A stretch of 64,000 bases of DNA from Dryocosmus kuriphilus (Eukaryota; Arthropoda; Insecta; Hymenoptera; Cynipidae), in assembly GCA_038277395.1 (NCBI GenBank), contig CM076197.1, positions 99,474,442 through 99,538,441 of the forward strand. Reading direction: 5' to 3'. Each line of letters opens with the position of its first letter. Position 1 is the first letter of the stretch. The notes beneath the pieces were generated by a model that was given only the letters and a program-made list of their open reading frames with translations, searched no databases and was not told where the DNA came from. The position numbers and the translations under genes are program-made. This document shows, one piece after another, positions 45,561 to 58,329 of this stretch.

Positions 45561-46929
45561 CCCTCTTTCATCTTACTTTCATCTCCAATTCCTGTCAATG
45601 TCTCCTCACCTTCAAAAATACCCAACTTTCTTTCATAGTTATCTCACGATGCAAAATTATCTTAAATTGTAATAGATAATCAATAGAAATAAGAAAAATA
45701 ATTTTTTTCCCCGTACTACTAAGGCGTCCCAAATCAACGAAAATTTCTTTTGATTTAAGGGACACCTTCCAAAAAGCTTCCATTTTGTGAAAAAAAAAAC
45801 AAGTGGATTTTTGTAAAATTTTTGGAAGGGGCTATAGGTACCCAGGACTGTTAACACACCCCTAAACCCTAAAGACATCAAAAGAGGTAAAAACAATCCA
45901 AAAGTATTACAAAACTTGGGAAAAAGTCCTCATAAATTGAAAAAAAAAAACACCCCCTTTTATGAACAAAAGTTGAATTTTCGAAATTTCTACAATATTT
46001 ATACAAATATTAATCAGAAAATTATTTGTTCTTCAATTTCGACCTCTTTTTTAGTATACTGATAATTACTCGGTGCTAAAGATCCAGTAAAATGTAATAG
46101 AATTTTTAGTTTGAACTGGCTACGTTTCAAACCCTGCGTGGTCACTTTTCAAGTCTGTAGTAAATTTTATTATAAAAGACAAATTAATTTAAAATACATA
46201 GATCTAGGAATATCTACTACATACAATAAATCATCAGTTTAGAATAAACAGTCATGTAAAAACAATGGTATCAAAAGATAAATACTAAGGTTAAAATTAC
46301 CTGACACAAGGTGAAGTGACAATTGAAAGAACTGTAAAATCAGATAAATCAGAGTTTATGTGATTGTCCATCATCTCATCAACGTGAGTAACCATCCAAA
46401 GTTGGAAGCAAACGACAAAGTTTACTTAAGTCAATTATTTTGAAAAAATGGAAATGTACCTTCGTCTATAGGTTTATCAGGTACAATACGTATTGCTTCA
46501 ATGCTCCAATGGTACGAAGGACAATAATGCCTACGAGGAGAAAGCAACTGCGCATGCGCGAGTTCTCATTATTGTCCTAGTACAATAATGAGGCTATTAT
46601 TGTACTGCTTCCACCACTGGACCATAAAAAGCTACTTAAGCGGCTGAAAACAGGCACGAAAAGCCCGTAAATCATGCCTGCGGTGCATAAAATATTTTTT
46701 ATGTATATCATACAAGGAGATATGTATTATTACGTTTAGAGGTGGTCTTTAAAATTTTTTTAAATGTGTAGTTTTTGATACATAAAGGTGTCAGCCCTTT
46801 TATATTTCAAATGTTTTAATTAATAATGTTTTTGATTATTTTATTCGAAATTAACGAAATAGTTGCATTCGAAACTACAGAGAGCTCAAAGTTTATTTCT
46901 TGATCATAAAATGTAGTATTTTATTAATC

Positions 46930-49900
46930 TCTGAGGATCGTTTTTCAAATTTTTCATAATTTCCGTCTTTTTGCCCCTTCTGATATTTTTTAACGATTTT
47001 TTCATTAAAGTAAAAATTCTTTTATCCGTCATATGAAAAAATACGAATTTTTGTCTTTTGGGGTTGGTGTAACAGACTTGGAAGTGTATACCTCCTTGTT
47101 CAGAAAGTCTGAAAAAAATCACAGTTGTTTTTTCACTGAATAGAAGTTTTTTGGGGAGTGTCCCTCAAATAAAAGCAACTTTTTGATTGATATTGAGAAA
47201 AAATCATTTATAGCAATGACAATTCACTCATTTCTTTTTTGTAAAAACAGAAAAAAGGCCTAAATCAAAATACTATAAAGACTTAAAAACAATTTCATTT
47301 TCGGCTCTTTAGAGACAAAGATATTCCATTTGAAAAAGGAGGGAGAAAAATGAAATTAGTCAACCTATTCCATACCTCTCACCAATTCCTTATTTTTTCT
47401 CCGTCTTTTTTATACTACTGAGGACAATATATTTCAGAGTCAGTTCAGACCTCCTACTAGGAAAAAATTTTTATAGGATAACTACAGGGTAAATATCATT
47501 TGCGATTAATACAATAACATATGAGTTAATTTATAGTGCTTATTAAATTGCGTTTCGTTCCAGACAAACCCACTGAACTCATCAGTAAGGCAATGTGAGT
47601 TTGTCCTGCCTTATACGCGTTTTTAATTATTTATTTTTTATGAATATTGAGAACTATAATAATTTTACTAAATGTAAGACTACAACTAATATTTTTGAAA
47701 ATTTTTATCTGTATTTTATGAGTTACCTGGTTTTTCTTTCAATGTTAATCCCATCACATCATTGTGAGTTCTTGAAAATCCAAATGTAAAAATCTTTTCA
47801 TTTTTAGTTTTTTGTAAAAATATATCAATACACTTTCTTTTGAAGACTGCCACTAAAACTAGTTTTTTAAGTTTCACTAACTTTGAAATCCAATTTTTAT
47901 TCACATAAAAGTGTCTCATTTGAAGTAAAATTTTTTTAGTATTACTACGTAGAAGTCTATTTCCCACTTCAGAGGAAGGCAAGTGTCACGTTTAAAATCG
48001 CGTCGTCATTAATGAAGAATGTAATATTCAAATAGACTGAAATGAAATCAACTTAAATAAAAAAGCAACTTGTTTTCATTTGGGCCACCGTACTGTACTA
48101 CCCTTCAAAATCACCCTCAATCAAACCACTATTGCCAAAGCCTAATTAAAATTTTTTTGTTGAATATGCGGAAAAACCCCCATGCGGAAAACTTACTTTT
48201 ACGTTTCAAATCTGTTTTTAGCTATTTTGAATTTATCTATGAATTCAATGGCTATTAAGCTGAACGCCCCCCTGCTGAACTGCGATTCCTGATTAGTTAT
48301 GGAGAAGAATTATCACCCAACATTAACTATAATCACCCCCTCTGTTCCTCTCTCTTTTTCTTTCCTGTGGCTCGGTACTGCTGGTTCATATCGTTCGCGT
48401 AATGAATTCCAAGATAAGTACCTGCACGGAAAAAAATCTGTAGTTCAAAGAAACAAATTCTGAAAAATCAAATCAATGAAACTAAAATATGTTTCAAAAA
48501 AGTAATTTTTTGTTTTTGAAACAGACAACTGTATCCCCGACTCATGGATTTTCATATCTTTAAATTAGCTATGTTCCTTCGTGCGCTTCAAATGTCTTAA
48601 AAAATTGAAACGTCAGGTGAAATTTTTTTGTTAATAAGAAATACGAAGAAATGATATAAAATCGAATCCAAGATGTAAGACAAAAAAAAAATTCAAAAAC
48701 AAAATCTGCTATTAATTACACTTATTTTTATTTCGATAAGGCCTTTTTAAATATTATAATTTTAATGTAAACTGAGAAATCAATTATAAATTTCAAACCT
48801 CTGTAAAAATTATTTCGATTTAATTAGCGCTCCCACATTTTGATTTCAGTTATATGGTATCTTTTTTTTAACGATTTAAGGGTCTGATTAATTAATAATA
48901 ATAGTTAAAATTTGTGGCCAAAACAAGGACAAATATATTTAGTTGAGCGATAATTTTTTTCCATCTCGGGCAGTTACCAGCTCTACGTTACGTGTAAGAA
49001 CACTCCATCATGCAGGCAAATCGCTGTATATATTATGTCACAAAGAAAAGTAACACTTGTTCTCATAAAGAACCTCAAATCACGCAAATAGAAAAGTCGT
49101 GATTAAAATGCACCATTTTTCTCAAAGAGTCTTAACGAATTTAAAAATTGATAAATTCAGTGTAATTAAAAAAAGAGAGTATATCGGTCAGTAATGGAGG
49201 AGTTTTTAATATAGCTTTTAATTAGTGTAGTGAAGGCAGATGAGGATCATGTTTCTGTGAAAATTTCACTTCGCACTCGAGGAAAATAGAACAAAAATTT
49301 GCGAGAGTCCATACTCCCCGTGACGGTTCCGTGACCGACTAATCATCACTTTAACGAATCGCGTTTGTCCCGGATGTTTCGAGGAAGACGTTAACCGTCG
49401 GTGAAGGAGAGAAAGGAAAAGTGGTTGAAAGAATTGAGAATGAGCTAATAACATCACTTGTGATGTAATGCTACTCAGAATTCGTTAATAAAAATATTCA
49501 ACAATTTTTCTATGCTAAATTCTTCTCATGCAGACTTGATTATTTTAACTCAAAAATTCGTTTATGTTTTGTGAAAACTTTGAGCAGCAATAATAATGGA
49601 AAGTGGATATACTGGAAAATTAAATACCTAAATAAATTCTTGCTCATCTTTATTAAAACCATAAATTTCTATCCACAAATTACAATCACATACAGCAATT
49701 ACCGACGAAGGTGTCGCAACTTCACTCTCCTGATTTACGAGCACCTCAGTGAATAATTTGGTCTTCATCCAAGTAGCCTCGACTCGACTTATCACCTGGC
49801 TTTTCGAGACCTATATAATACAACGCCTATACCAACACAAATTCGATAGACGTCCCTCTTCCTCCACTCTTACATTTTGAAAAACCTACATAGCCATCTC

Positions 49901-50600
49901 ATATCGCAAGAATACAAAACATCCTCATAGTCCATAGCAAAACTTGAAACAGCCCAACTCGCTATCTCCACCTGCAGTCTCAAATCGGTGGAAGGAGATA
50001 AGAGATAAATTACCCCACGGCAGGTGTAGGTGGTCCCAGCACCTGAGTCCTTTTTCGGAGGTCCTTCTTATTGTACTCTTGCCCTTTATTTGCACCCGCA
50101 ACATCAAACAAAAGTCCCCACGAGTCCATATACCTCTCCCCTTTCCATAACTTGATCCAGGGTCAAAATTTTGGACCCTTCACTTATACAGTAGCCGATT
50201 ACGCGAGACGCGACGCCAGGAAATCTAATTGTCGGTCTTCTGCCGGGAAGGCAAATTGCAAAAATAAACACATCATGAGTGGAGTGAGGAATTCGAGAAG
50301 TTCAAGACAAGTGACCGAGACGCCGCTCCTCGTCCTACCCGCCATCAGCATCATCGACTTCTTCGTCTTTGGCTTTACTTTCGTCTTTTTGGCCATCCTT
50401 TTTTCCCCCTGGAATGGAAATACTAATTTTGCGGAATACGGTGGCTGGACTGCGGTAAGCGCTCGATGCTATAAGATGGTGGTGTGGGTTGTGATTACCT
50501 GGAGATAATTATAGTCGATGTGCATCCAGCTTATATAGAGGGGGTGGTTATGCGCAGCCGGGCAACGTGTGGGTTACTGGATTGAAAAGGTCTGCGAGAG
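46930..50600. other. AT-rich DNA, no gene supported
   Basis: A CACGGAAAAAAAT word at about 48428 matches the end of the 54598 element and may be a solo terminus. 49880-50500 is less AT-rich and contains overlapping frames on both strands without recognisable domains. Confidence 0.3.
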
Positions 50601-50610
50601 AGAAAAAGGA

Positions 50611-50639
50611 GGAGAGAAAGAGAGAGAGAGAGAGAGAGA
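50611..50639. repeat. (AG)n microsatellite
   Basis: Uninterrupted GA run after a purine-rich lead-in. Confidence 0.85.
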
Positions 50640-50822
50640 CTTGTGTGAGGACCAGGTTGAAGTTTGTTGACTCGAGTCAGCTGCCTCCACTCATTCTGTC
50701 CAAGTTGATCAGCAGGTCATGGTACGATTTCTCAAATTGTAATTGATTCTCATCCTTCCAGTTTGCAAACTTGTATATTTATGGAATAAGAAAGATCCTG
50801 TTCAAAAGTTTTGAACTTAATA

Positions 50823-52022
50823 TTCCGATTATATTCCGCGTATGGGAATCTAGGGGAAGATTACGGTGGGTCGTCCGATTATATTCCGGGAGCACATCTG
50901 TCACTAAAGTCTGTTTATCTCCCTCTAACCAACTTCACTGACGGTGGCTAGAAAGAGAGGTACGGTACAGTGTAAAGTTAGCTGAAAGGGTACGAATCAG
51001 TGTTTTCGGGTGTAGATGCATTCAGCACATTCAGTAGCGGAATATAATCGGGCAGTCGAGAGGACATTCATATAAGACGAATTAAGATAATATGTTGTCC
51101 TGATATCAACTTTCTTCGAACGTGTGTTAGTTATATATAATTTCATTGATAAGAATGATGTTTATTTTGGCCATGCGTTCATATAAATAACTTTTATTAA
51201 AAATAAAAGCGGAGTTCCTTTCTAATCCAACGTTTCGACACTAGCTTAGTGTCTTTATCAAGGCTGTAAAAATCACATGTTTTGTATTTTTAAATTACAC
51301 TAAACAGAAAAAAGAAGTAAAATGGCAAATAAAAGTTTTTAAAATACCTGAATTTTGTAGATTAGACAACATTTTTAACGATGAGATGAAACATAAAGCT
51401 TGAGAGGTTATAAAATTGTCGTGTTAAAAGTCAATTTAAAATCCATGGTTATTAATTATGCTGTTTTTATAACCTCTTCCCAGATGGAGAAAGCAGAAGT
51501 TAAATTGGAAAACGTTTTCTTTCATTTTTAAACACCTCATTGTATAAACAACATACAAACGACGAACAAAAACATGCAGTAAGACAAAGTTCCATCCTCT
51601 GAAAGGCTTATGCCAATACTGAACACAAACTAAAGCTGAAGGATACGACATTACATCGAAATAAGAGTCGAATCGCTCAGTGAAAATTACTACAATGAAA
51701 CGTAGACACCTATTGGGCGCGGCAAGAAGCTTAAATTTCAAAACAGGAAAAAAAAAAAATCTTAATTTAAAATACAATAGTATAAATTATTAATATTCCA
51801 TCTTTCAGATTGTAAATTGACACAACTGTCAGAATATTTTTTTATAAAAATTGATTAAAGAAATTTGCGTTTGTAAGAGATTTGTTCTGGTGCTAAAATT
51901 TTTATATTATTAAAATTAAAATCAAAGAAACGGTTATGAGTCCATGCATTCGCTTGCGGAACGTAATCGGCTGACCTAAAATAAACCGGCGAGGAACTAG
52001 ATCGGGTGGAATATAATCGGAA
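50823..52022. mobile_element. Candidate TIR element with repeated CCGATTATATTCC motifs
   Basis: TTCCGATTATATTCCG occurs at 50823 and again at 50874. On the right the inverse occurs at 51956 (GCGGAACGTAATCGG) and 52008 (GGAATATAATCGGAA), with the same ~51-bp spacing, so both ends carry a doubled motif. Another inverse copy lies at 51037. The interior contains a PLE terminal-repeat piece. Confidence 0.45.
51195..51330 (-). ncRNA. PLE terminal-repeat hairpin with hammerhead-like core
   Basis: The minus strand reads CCTTGATAAA, then a 7-bp perfect hairpin GACACTA-AGC-TAGTGTC, then GAAACGTTGG. The CTGANGA box is degraded (TTGATAA). No GIY-YIG or RT is recognisable next to it. Confidence 0.45.
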
Positions 52023-52029
52023 GGTAGTT

Positions 52030-53480
52030 GTATTCTTTTTCTAAGCTGAAAATATTCCTTCACTCTTTAATTGAATGCTGAAGAACCAATCGATATAAAA
52101 ATGGCCTAATGACATTTTTTTCTTCTCCCCTTTAGTTTGGGGATAGATTCTGATCAGTAAATATAAAGAGGGTTTGTATTTGTGAAGAGAGATATATTTA
52201 TATATGTACATAATGGCTGTTTCTGTTTTCCTTTTTCCGTTCAACAAAACACCCAAGCCACTTCTGAGTTTCCCCATTGACATTGTCCAGATCGAGATAA
52301 TCGAAGCCCGTTCGGACGATGGTTCTCGTGCAAACCCCGATTCTTAGGGGTTGATCGAGGGTGAATTTGAGTTGTATCTTGGCGCTATTAACGCGAACAA
52401 TACCGGAACTAGCCTGGGACGTATCTTGTCCTTAACGCCTCTCATCCCGACTCCTCCATCGCCCTTTATTCGCCACTCCTGCCAACTGTCTCGAGTGCCC
52501 GATGCTTTTTCTCGCGGGCAATTTATCAAGGCGCTCCAATGTTTTTGTATCTGTCAAACCACCTATGCGCTTCGAAACACCCGAAACAACACGTGGAGGC
52601 ATCCATGAGAAAAATGGCCTTTCATATCCTTTCCTCCGATAAAAAGATGATTATTTATTAATTAGATGACGTGGAAAATGATATTTCATTTTCGTACTTT
52701 ATCCTCGTTATATTGCCCATAATATTAAGATTCTCATCATAAGTAATGTAGTTTTTTAATCTGAAGAGCGTAAACTTATTTTTAAGGTACTGAATTTATT
52801 ATATATTATTTAAATTTTTGTTAATTTAAAAATTACTATTGGTAGTTTCTATCTCCAAAAACATTATGATACGAAGTTTCCATTTTTACGACTTTAAATT
52901 AGGCACAAAATTGAAAATTTCTTGATTAAGTATAGTCAAAATTAAAATATTTTAAACTGCACAATTCGAAATTGGCTCCTTTTTTGTTGAAAATTTACTT
53001 GAAGCACTTAAAATTTTAGATTTTCATTGTGCCTTTAAAATAAAGAAAAATTAAAAAATGAAATATTCAAAATTTTAAATGTCAAATTCAAGTACTCAAG
53101 GTTCTGCTCTGAAGTCTGGAGGATTATAAATTTTAAATATTCAACACTAAACAATTTTCAATTTTAATACTCTAAATAACAAAATTAAATACAGGTGTCG
53201 TAAATTAAAAACAAAAACTCGCCTTATTCAAGATAAAACGATTTCAAATTCAGAAGTTCATTATTGTGCAAATTCCAATCAGAAGTCTTCAAAATTGAAT
53301 AATTTATGAAACAAGACTTTCAAGCTTAGCATAATATTTAAAAGTCAGACTTGCAGAATTTAACAGTTTTAATTTAAAGCGTTTTTGAACAATTTAAGTC
53401 TTAGAAGTCTTCGAAATTGAATAATTTAAAATTCAACTTCCAAATAAGAGAATTTTTCAAAACGCCTTCATAATTAACAA
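52030..53480. other. AT-rich DNA with one GC-richer patch
   Basis: 52250-52600 is GC-richer with overlapping frames on both strands and no known motifs. The rest is low-complexity AAATTC-type sequence. No gene. Confidence 0.3.
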
Positions 53481-53483
53481 AAT

Positions 53484-54073
53484 AGGGGAAATCGTCCTAC
53501 AGTAGAAAGAGAAAAATTACACAGCCTTTAACTGAATAACCCAACTTGTGACGACAGAAGAGCGCAAAATTTTTACGAAACAAAGTAAACAGGCAAATAT
53601 TACCTCTAACTTGAAAAAAATGCGAGACCATCGCAGTGCTGCCAGTTATGGCAGCGACATTTTTTGATTATCTACTGATGGTTATCTCGAGGGTTATCTA
53701 CTGTTGAAAAATGTAATGTCAAATAACAGGTCCTAAGATATTTATGAATAATAAAGAAAGAGCGCTTTGTGTAAATATAATATTGTTAATTAAACTTCTA
53801 ACTTTCATTCTAGTGTATAAACATGCCACAGAAATGTTTCATTTAGATAAAAAGTATGAATAAAAAAGAAGCGCAATTTTTTTTCTGGGCAAGAATTAAT
53901 TTTTTTTCAACACATTAACTAACTATAATATTTTGATGAAATTTCGTCAGACAATGTAGTATACTTGCTGAAATGTTATACTAAAAAAAAAAATAATCAA
54001 CATTTATTCCAAGTTTCAAATTATTTCAGATTATCTACTGTAAATCATTATACACTGTATGATGGTTTCCCCT
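53484..54073. mobile_element. MITE (590 bp) with AGGGGAAA ends
   Basis: The left end AGGGGAAATCGTCCTACAGT and the inverse of the right end AGGGGAAACCATCATACAGT match at most positions. Internal TTATCTACTG words recur, as in the MITE at 31726-31923. Confidence 0.5.
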
Positions 54074-55496
54074 AAAATTGAAACTTTCAAAATTTAATTA
54101 ATGTGAATTGTATGTTTTCAAAACTAAAGCCTTTAGATTAATTTAAAAAGGAAGCGTTAGGAATGAAAAAAATTAACCATACAAAATTTAATAATTCAAG
54201 ACTGCGCTACATAAAATGTACAATTTAAACATTAAAAATTGAGAAGTTTTAATTTCAAGAAGTCAAAATTATCAGATTCAAATGCAAATACTCAAAATTG
54301 CACACTTTCAACATGCAAAACATTAAAATTGAGATCTAATTCAGTTTTTCGAGATTGACATTTTTTTAGCACAAATGATTCTTTTCTTAAAATACAAATT
54401 GGAATTAAATTTGTTAAATTAAACAGTTTGGAATTTAATTGATACTAATAAAATTAACAATATGATATTCGCGACTGGAGAATATAAATTCCAACCATTC
54501 AATATTGTATAATTTGAAATAAATCTTTTTGTAAATGAGAAAAAAAATTGAAAATAGCAATTAAACTATTTTAATCACGTGCTTTTTCTGGCAATCACAC
54601 GGAAAAAAATATCTATTTGGGATAAAGAGAATCCCGGTTAGCACTACTAGATGGTCTAGTAAAATATGAACCAACAAGCTGTCTAGTGAAATACACCAAA
54701 CAGTCTGGATAAACAACTTCTAGTTAGAATTACAAGACATGTTGTATACATTGCCAGACATCTAGTACGGCCAACACTTCCGTGATTAGACTAAGCAACT
54801 AGTTGTATAGTAAAATTCAGCCGAGACTGAATTAGGATCATACTGTAAAAAATTTTATGGGGATATTTCCTTACTCCGAATAGGGGAAAATTCACTAAAA
54901 ATATATATTTTCGAGACTTGGTTGAAAAATTTTCTTATTGTTTATTAGAAACATTTCTAAGTGGTTACAGATCTTTTATCGAAAAAAATATATTTATTAT
55001 TATTATTACTCAATAATTTTTTATTTATATAAAATTAGACAACCCCTATACCTACAAACAACCGCTAAACGTATAATCGCATTTTTAACATTATTTAAAA
55101 TCGGAAACGCGTCGGGATTCGAACCTAACTACGGCCTACCTAGCTACCTTAACAAAATCCAAGGTAAGACATTCTCTTGCGTTGGGAAAGGGTAGAGTGA
55201 AGAATTCTAATAATTCTGTACTTTTCACAATTTGTAGGTATTTTTTAATTTATAAATTGATCTTCTATAAAAAAAATATATTCCCAAAAAACTCGGTCAA
55301 AGTTTGAAACTCGTTATTAAGTACACAAAGTTATAAAACAACACATAATATTAAGATAAGCGATAAGTAGTTGAAAATTAAAACAATTCAACATAAAATT
55401 TAAAAATTCCAATGATATGTAATTTGTGATTGAAAAGTTGAAAGTTTAAAGCAGTTTAGTTTAAATGGAAAAAATCCCGAAAAAAAAATTTTCCTT

Positions 55497-56180
55497 TTTT
55501 ACATTCTCATCTCAATGAGAAGGTATTAGTTTTATGTGAAAACTGACTTTCGCGGATTTCATGAAATCTCGACGTTTCATGATCCTCTGAATCCGAAAAA
55601 ACAGGTTTTACATTGGTGTCTGTCTGTCGTTGTCGTTGTCGTTGTCGTTGCCGTCGTTGTTGTTGTCGTAGTCTGTTAGCACGATAACTTTCGAAAGACT
55701 AATCGGATTGGATTGCGCTTTTGCACACTTCTTCAAAGCATAAAAGGTAAGGACGAGTTCGTCAACCAGCGGGTTTTGACCAATGGTTCTGGTTTTATCC
55801 ATCATAAATTCTTTCTAAAAATCAAAAATTCAAATTTCCCGCCAAAATATGCAAGATACGAAAAAAAATCATAATAAGCAAAGTTCTTCACCTCAAAAAT
55901 ATCTACATATTTACTTTCTACCATTTTCTCGAAAAGACGCATGGTTTTTAAGTTATTCGTGAAATATATTAATTCATATAAAAAAATCCACTTTTCCGCA
56001 AAAGTATGCGAGATACGAGAAAATATCGAGGAGCAGAATTATTCACCTTCAAAAGGTCTACAAATTCTCTCTAAACCATTTTTTGATACAACCCATACTT
56101 TGTTCATTAAATGTATAATACTGTTCTTTTAATCAAAAAATACATTACTATACAGTCAATAAAAAATTATTAAAAGTTTT
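55497..56180 (-). mobile_element. 'E' repeat, copy 1 (partial)
   Basis: Begins TACATTCTCATCTCAATGAG on the plus strand, which is the right end of E in inverse. It contains the E small frame (55608-55805) and then subrepeats of the form CCGCCAAAATATGCAAGATACGA..TTCACCTCAAAAATATCTACA. The CpG palindrome end is missing. Confidence 0.65.
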
Positions 56181-56186
56181 TGAAAA

Positions 56187-56320
56187 ATCTGCCCGCTACT
56201 CAGGCGCATTCTCATCATGTTTCTCGCGCTCATCAATCAATGAAATTATATCTAAAACGTAAATTTCTTAATTTTTTACATATTATAGTTTGGCTGAAAA
56301 ATGCAATTTTTTTTTATTAT
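56187..56320 (+). repeat. 'E' repeat left-end fragment
   Basis: AATCTGCCCGCTACTCAGGC followed by GCATTCTCATCATG matches the left end of E (compare the inverse of 57515-57548), in plus orientation, between the two minus copies. Confidence 0.5.
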
Positions 56321-56324
56321 TACA

Positions 56325-57548
56325 TTCTCATCTCAATGAGAAGGTTTAGTTTTATGTGAAAACTGACTTTCGCGAATTTCATGAAATTTCGACGTTTCAT
56401 GACCACCTGAATCCGAAAAAAACAGGTTTTACGTTGGTGTCTGTCTGTCGTTGTCGTTGTCGTCGTTGTCGTTGTTGTCGTAGTCTGTTAGCACGATAAC
56501 TTTCGAAGGACTAATTGGATTGGATTGCGCTTTTGCATACTTCTTCAAGGCGTAAAAAGTAAGAAAGAGTTCGTTAACCAGCGGTTTTTGATTAACGGTT
56601 ATGGTTTTATCCATCAAAAACTCTTTTCACAAAATCAAAAAATCCATTTTTCGGCTAAACTATGAGAGATAAAAAAAATGTAAGAAAGTACAATTGTTCA
56701 CCTCAAAAAAATCTACAAATTTTGTCTTCACTTTTTTTTGATGAAATGAACGGTTTTTGTTTTAATCAAGAGAACGCTATTAAAATTTAAAAACTCTGGT
56801 TTCCCGCCAAAATATTTAAGATAAAAAAAATAGTAAAGAACAAAGTTGTTCTATTTAAGAATATCTACAAATTTTTGTTTCAACCATTTTTTGATAAAAT
56901 GCACGGTTTTTGTTTTAATCGATAAAACGTTATTAAAAATAGAAAATTCGAAATTTTCCGCCAAACTATGCAAGATACGGAAAAATGATAATAAACAAAG
57001 TTGTTTGCTCTCTAACATTTTTTTGAGCAGGCGCGTATTTTTTGAGTTATTCGTGAAATATGTTATGAAATATAAAGAAAAACACTTTTCAGCAAAACTA
57101 TGCAAGATATGAGAAAATATTAACAAGCAGAATTGTTCACCTTGGAAAGAGCTACAAAATTTATTTATAAGACTCATCGTTTTACTTTTAAGAATCGAAA
57201 CCCTGTATTGTGAAAGTTTGGAAAATCACAAAAAAAATTTTACCAATCTACAATGTGCTTTAAAAAAATGTAACTATCGAGCGCGAAGCGCGAGTGTCAT
57301 GATAAGAATGTATTCCTTAAGGGCGATAGAACCTTAAGTAAAATAATTCCTTTTGGAATTTTTAATTTAAAGGTTTATACGATCCATAAACACCGAGCGC
57401 GTAGCGCGAGGTGAATAATTTATCGATCGCGAAGCGCGAGTGCCGTATACAACGTATCGAGCGCGAAACGCGATGGAGAATAGACGCGCGCCCTAGGCGC
57501 GCTCATACTTCGCGCGATGAGAATGTGCCCGCGGGGCGGGCAGATTTT
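56325..57548 (-). mobile_element. 'E' repeat, copy 2 (most complete)
   Basis: Right end TACATTCTCATCTCAATGAG at 56325; left end with CpG palindromes (57280-57530, GCGCGAAGCGCGAG-type words) and GATGAGAATGTG near 57520. The interior shows four subrepeats (near 56650, 56800, 56950 and 57080) built on AAACTATGCAAGATAYGA..AACAAAGTTGTTCACC..ATCTACAAATTT. It carries the small frame 56429-56617. It shows what E copy 3 (33487-36570) looked like before PLE insertion. Confidence 0.7.
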
Positions 57549-58046
57549 TTTGGAATAAGTTATTACTATTTATTCGAAAAAAATATTAAATATTATCTTT
57601 CTTATCTCAAGCACACGTTAAGTTTTATAAAAAGTATCTTATCGTTTAATATAAGCAATAAAAAGTTCCACTAAATATTCCAATAAATATTGTACTCATT
57701 ATCTAAATTTTATAAGAAAAAATTACATATAGTTTTCATAAAAAAAGCACACATTTTTTATAGTGTACATTTCCGTGCTTAGATTTTTTTACTAGTTGTC
57801 TGGTGAAAGTTACCAGATATATGGTGGTAAAGAAACTTTGCTACCAGATGTCTCGTTATTTGTACGATTTGCTGCAACAAAATATATCGGTAAAATCTAC
57901 TAGATGGCTTACAAGACATCGAGTAGTGGTAACGAAATTTCTGGGTTAACTTTACTAGATCCTCGTAACCATATTTATCTGGTAAACCTAACTAGATATT
58001 TTTTTCCGTGCATCTAATGTTTTTGGAGTCTCTGAATATACATTTT

Positions 58047-58325
58047 ATTTGCACACGACATCTCAAATGTTATTTAGACTGCAAGTATTTGCAAAAGTTT
58101 TACGGTGTTGCAGTAATTATTCTTTATTAGCAGTCTTAGACGTATTAGGTTGTTTTTAATTATATTGATATCATCTCAATTATATTTATGTTTTTTCTTA
58201 GACATATACAACACGGCTTAAAAGGGTCTATATTTGACCGAAATATCGCCAAATGATTCGAATGTTTATTTTTTTATATTAAATGTCCATCTAAAGCCAT
58301 TTACTGGTCAGTTCTTAATCATTTT
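58047..58325 (+). repeat. R repeat, third copy
   Basis: Direct match to 37017-37290 (ATCTCAAATG.TATTTAG.CTGCAAGTATTT; ATCATCTCAATTA; AAAGCC.TTTA.TGGT). It lies immediately after the 54598-58010 element. Confidence 0.65.
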
Positions 58326-58329
58326 AACT

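Larger units (their letters stand above)
43259..46491. mobile_element. 3.2-kb insertion in tandem unit 4
   Basis: The flanks ATTGTTT (ends 43258) and ATTGCTT (46492-) look like a 7-bp target duplication with one difference; the intact units read AAATTGTTTCAATGCTCC here. The insert contains the PLE composite 43469-44873 and a GC-richer segment at 45283-45560. No clear TIR at its ends, so the class is unresolved. Confidence 0.5.
40741..46925. repeat. Tandem array of ~751-bp units, fourth unit split
   Basis: ATTAGTTAGGAATTGGAGCA starts units at 40741, 41493, 42244 and (with changes) 42969, giving spacings of 752, 751 and 725 bp. Each unit carries GTGCACCGATAAATG, TGATTGGCCACACTATCTG, a GCGCATGCGCG box and a hairpin AGTACAATAAT-GAGGCT-ATTATTGTACT. 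Unit 4 is broken at 43258 and continues at about 46492-46925. A 61-codon minus frame in units 1 and 2 is frame-broken in unit 3, so the unit is probably non-coding satellite-like DNA or a tandemised element. Confidence 0.8.
54598..58010. mobile_element. TIR element with CACGGAAAAAAATATCTA ends, filled with E repeats
   Basis: The left end CACGGAAAAAAATATCTATT and the inverse of the right end CACGGAAAAAAATATCTAGT are almost identical. The subterminal arms (54640-54840 and about 57780-57990) share CTAGATGG / TCTGGTA / CTAGTTG words in opposite orientation. The E repeats at 55497-57548 lie inside. No transposase was found. Confidence 0.6.

Noticed and set aside
50071..50508. 145-codon frame with a hydrophobic stretch
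   Set aside because: Overlapping frames exist on both strands of a GC-richer patch, and no domain, splice structure or good start supports a gene.
51436..51777. 113-codon minus-strand frame
   Set aside because: No motif; it lies in AT-rich sequence next to a PLE terminal repeat and reads as chance.
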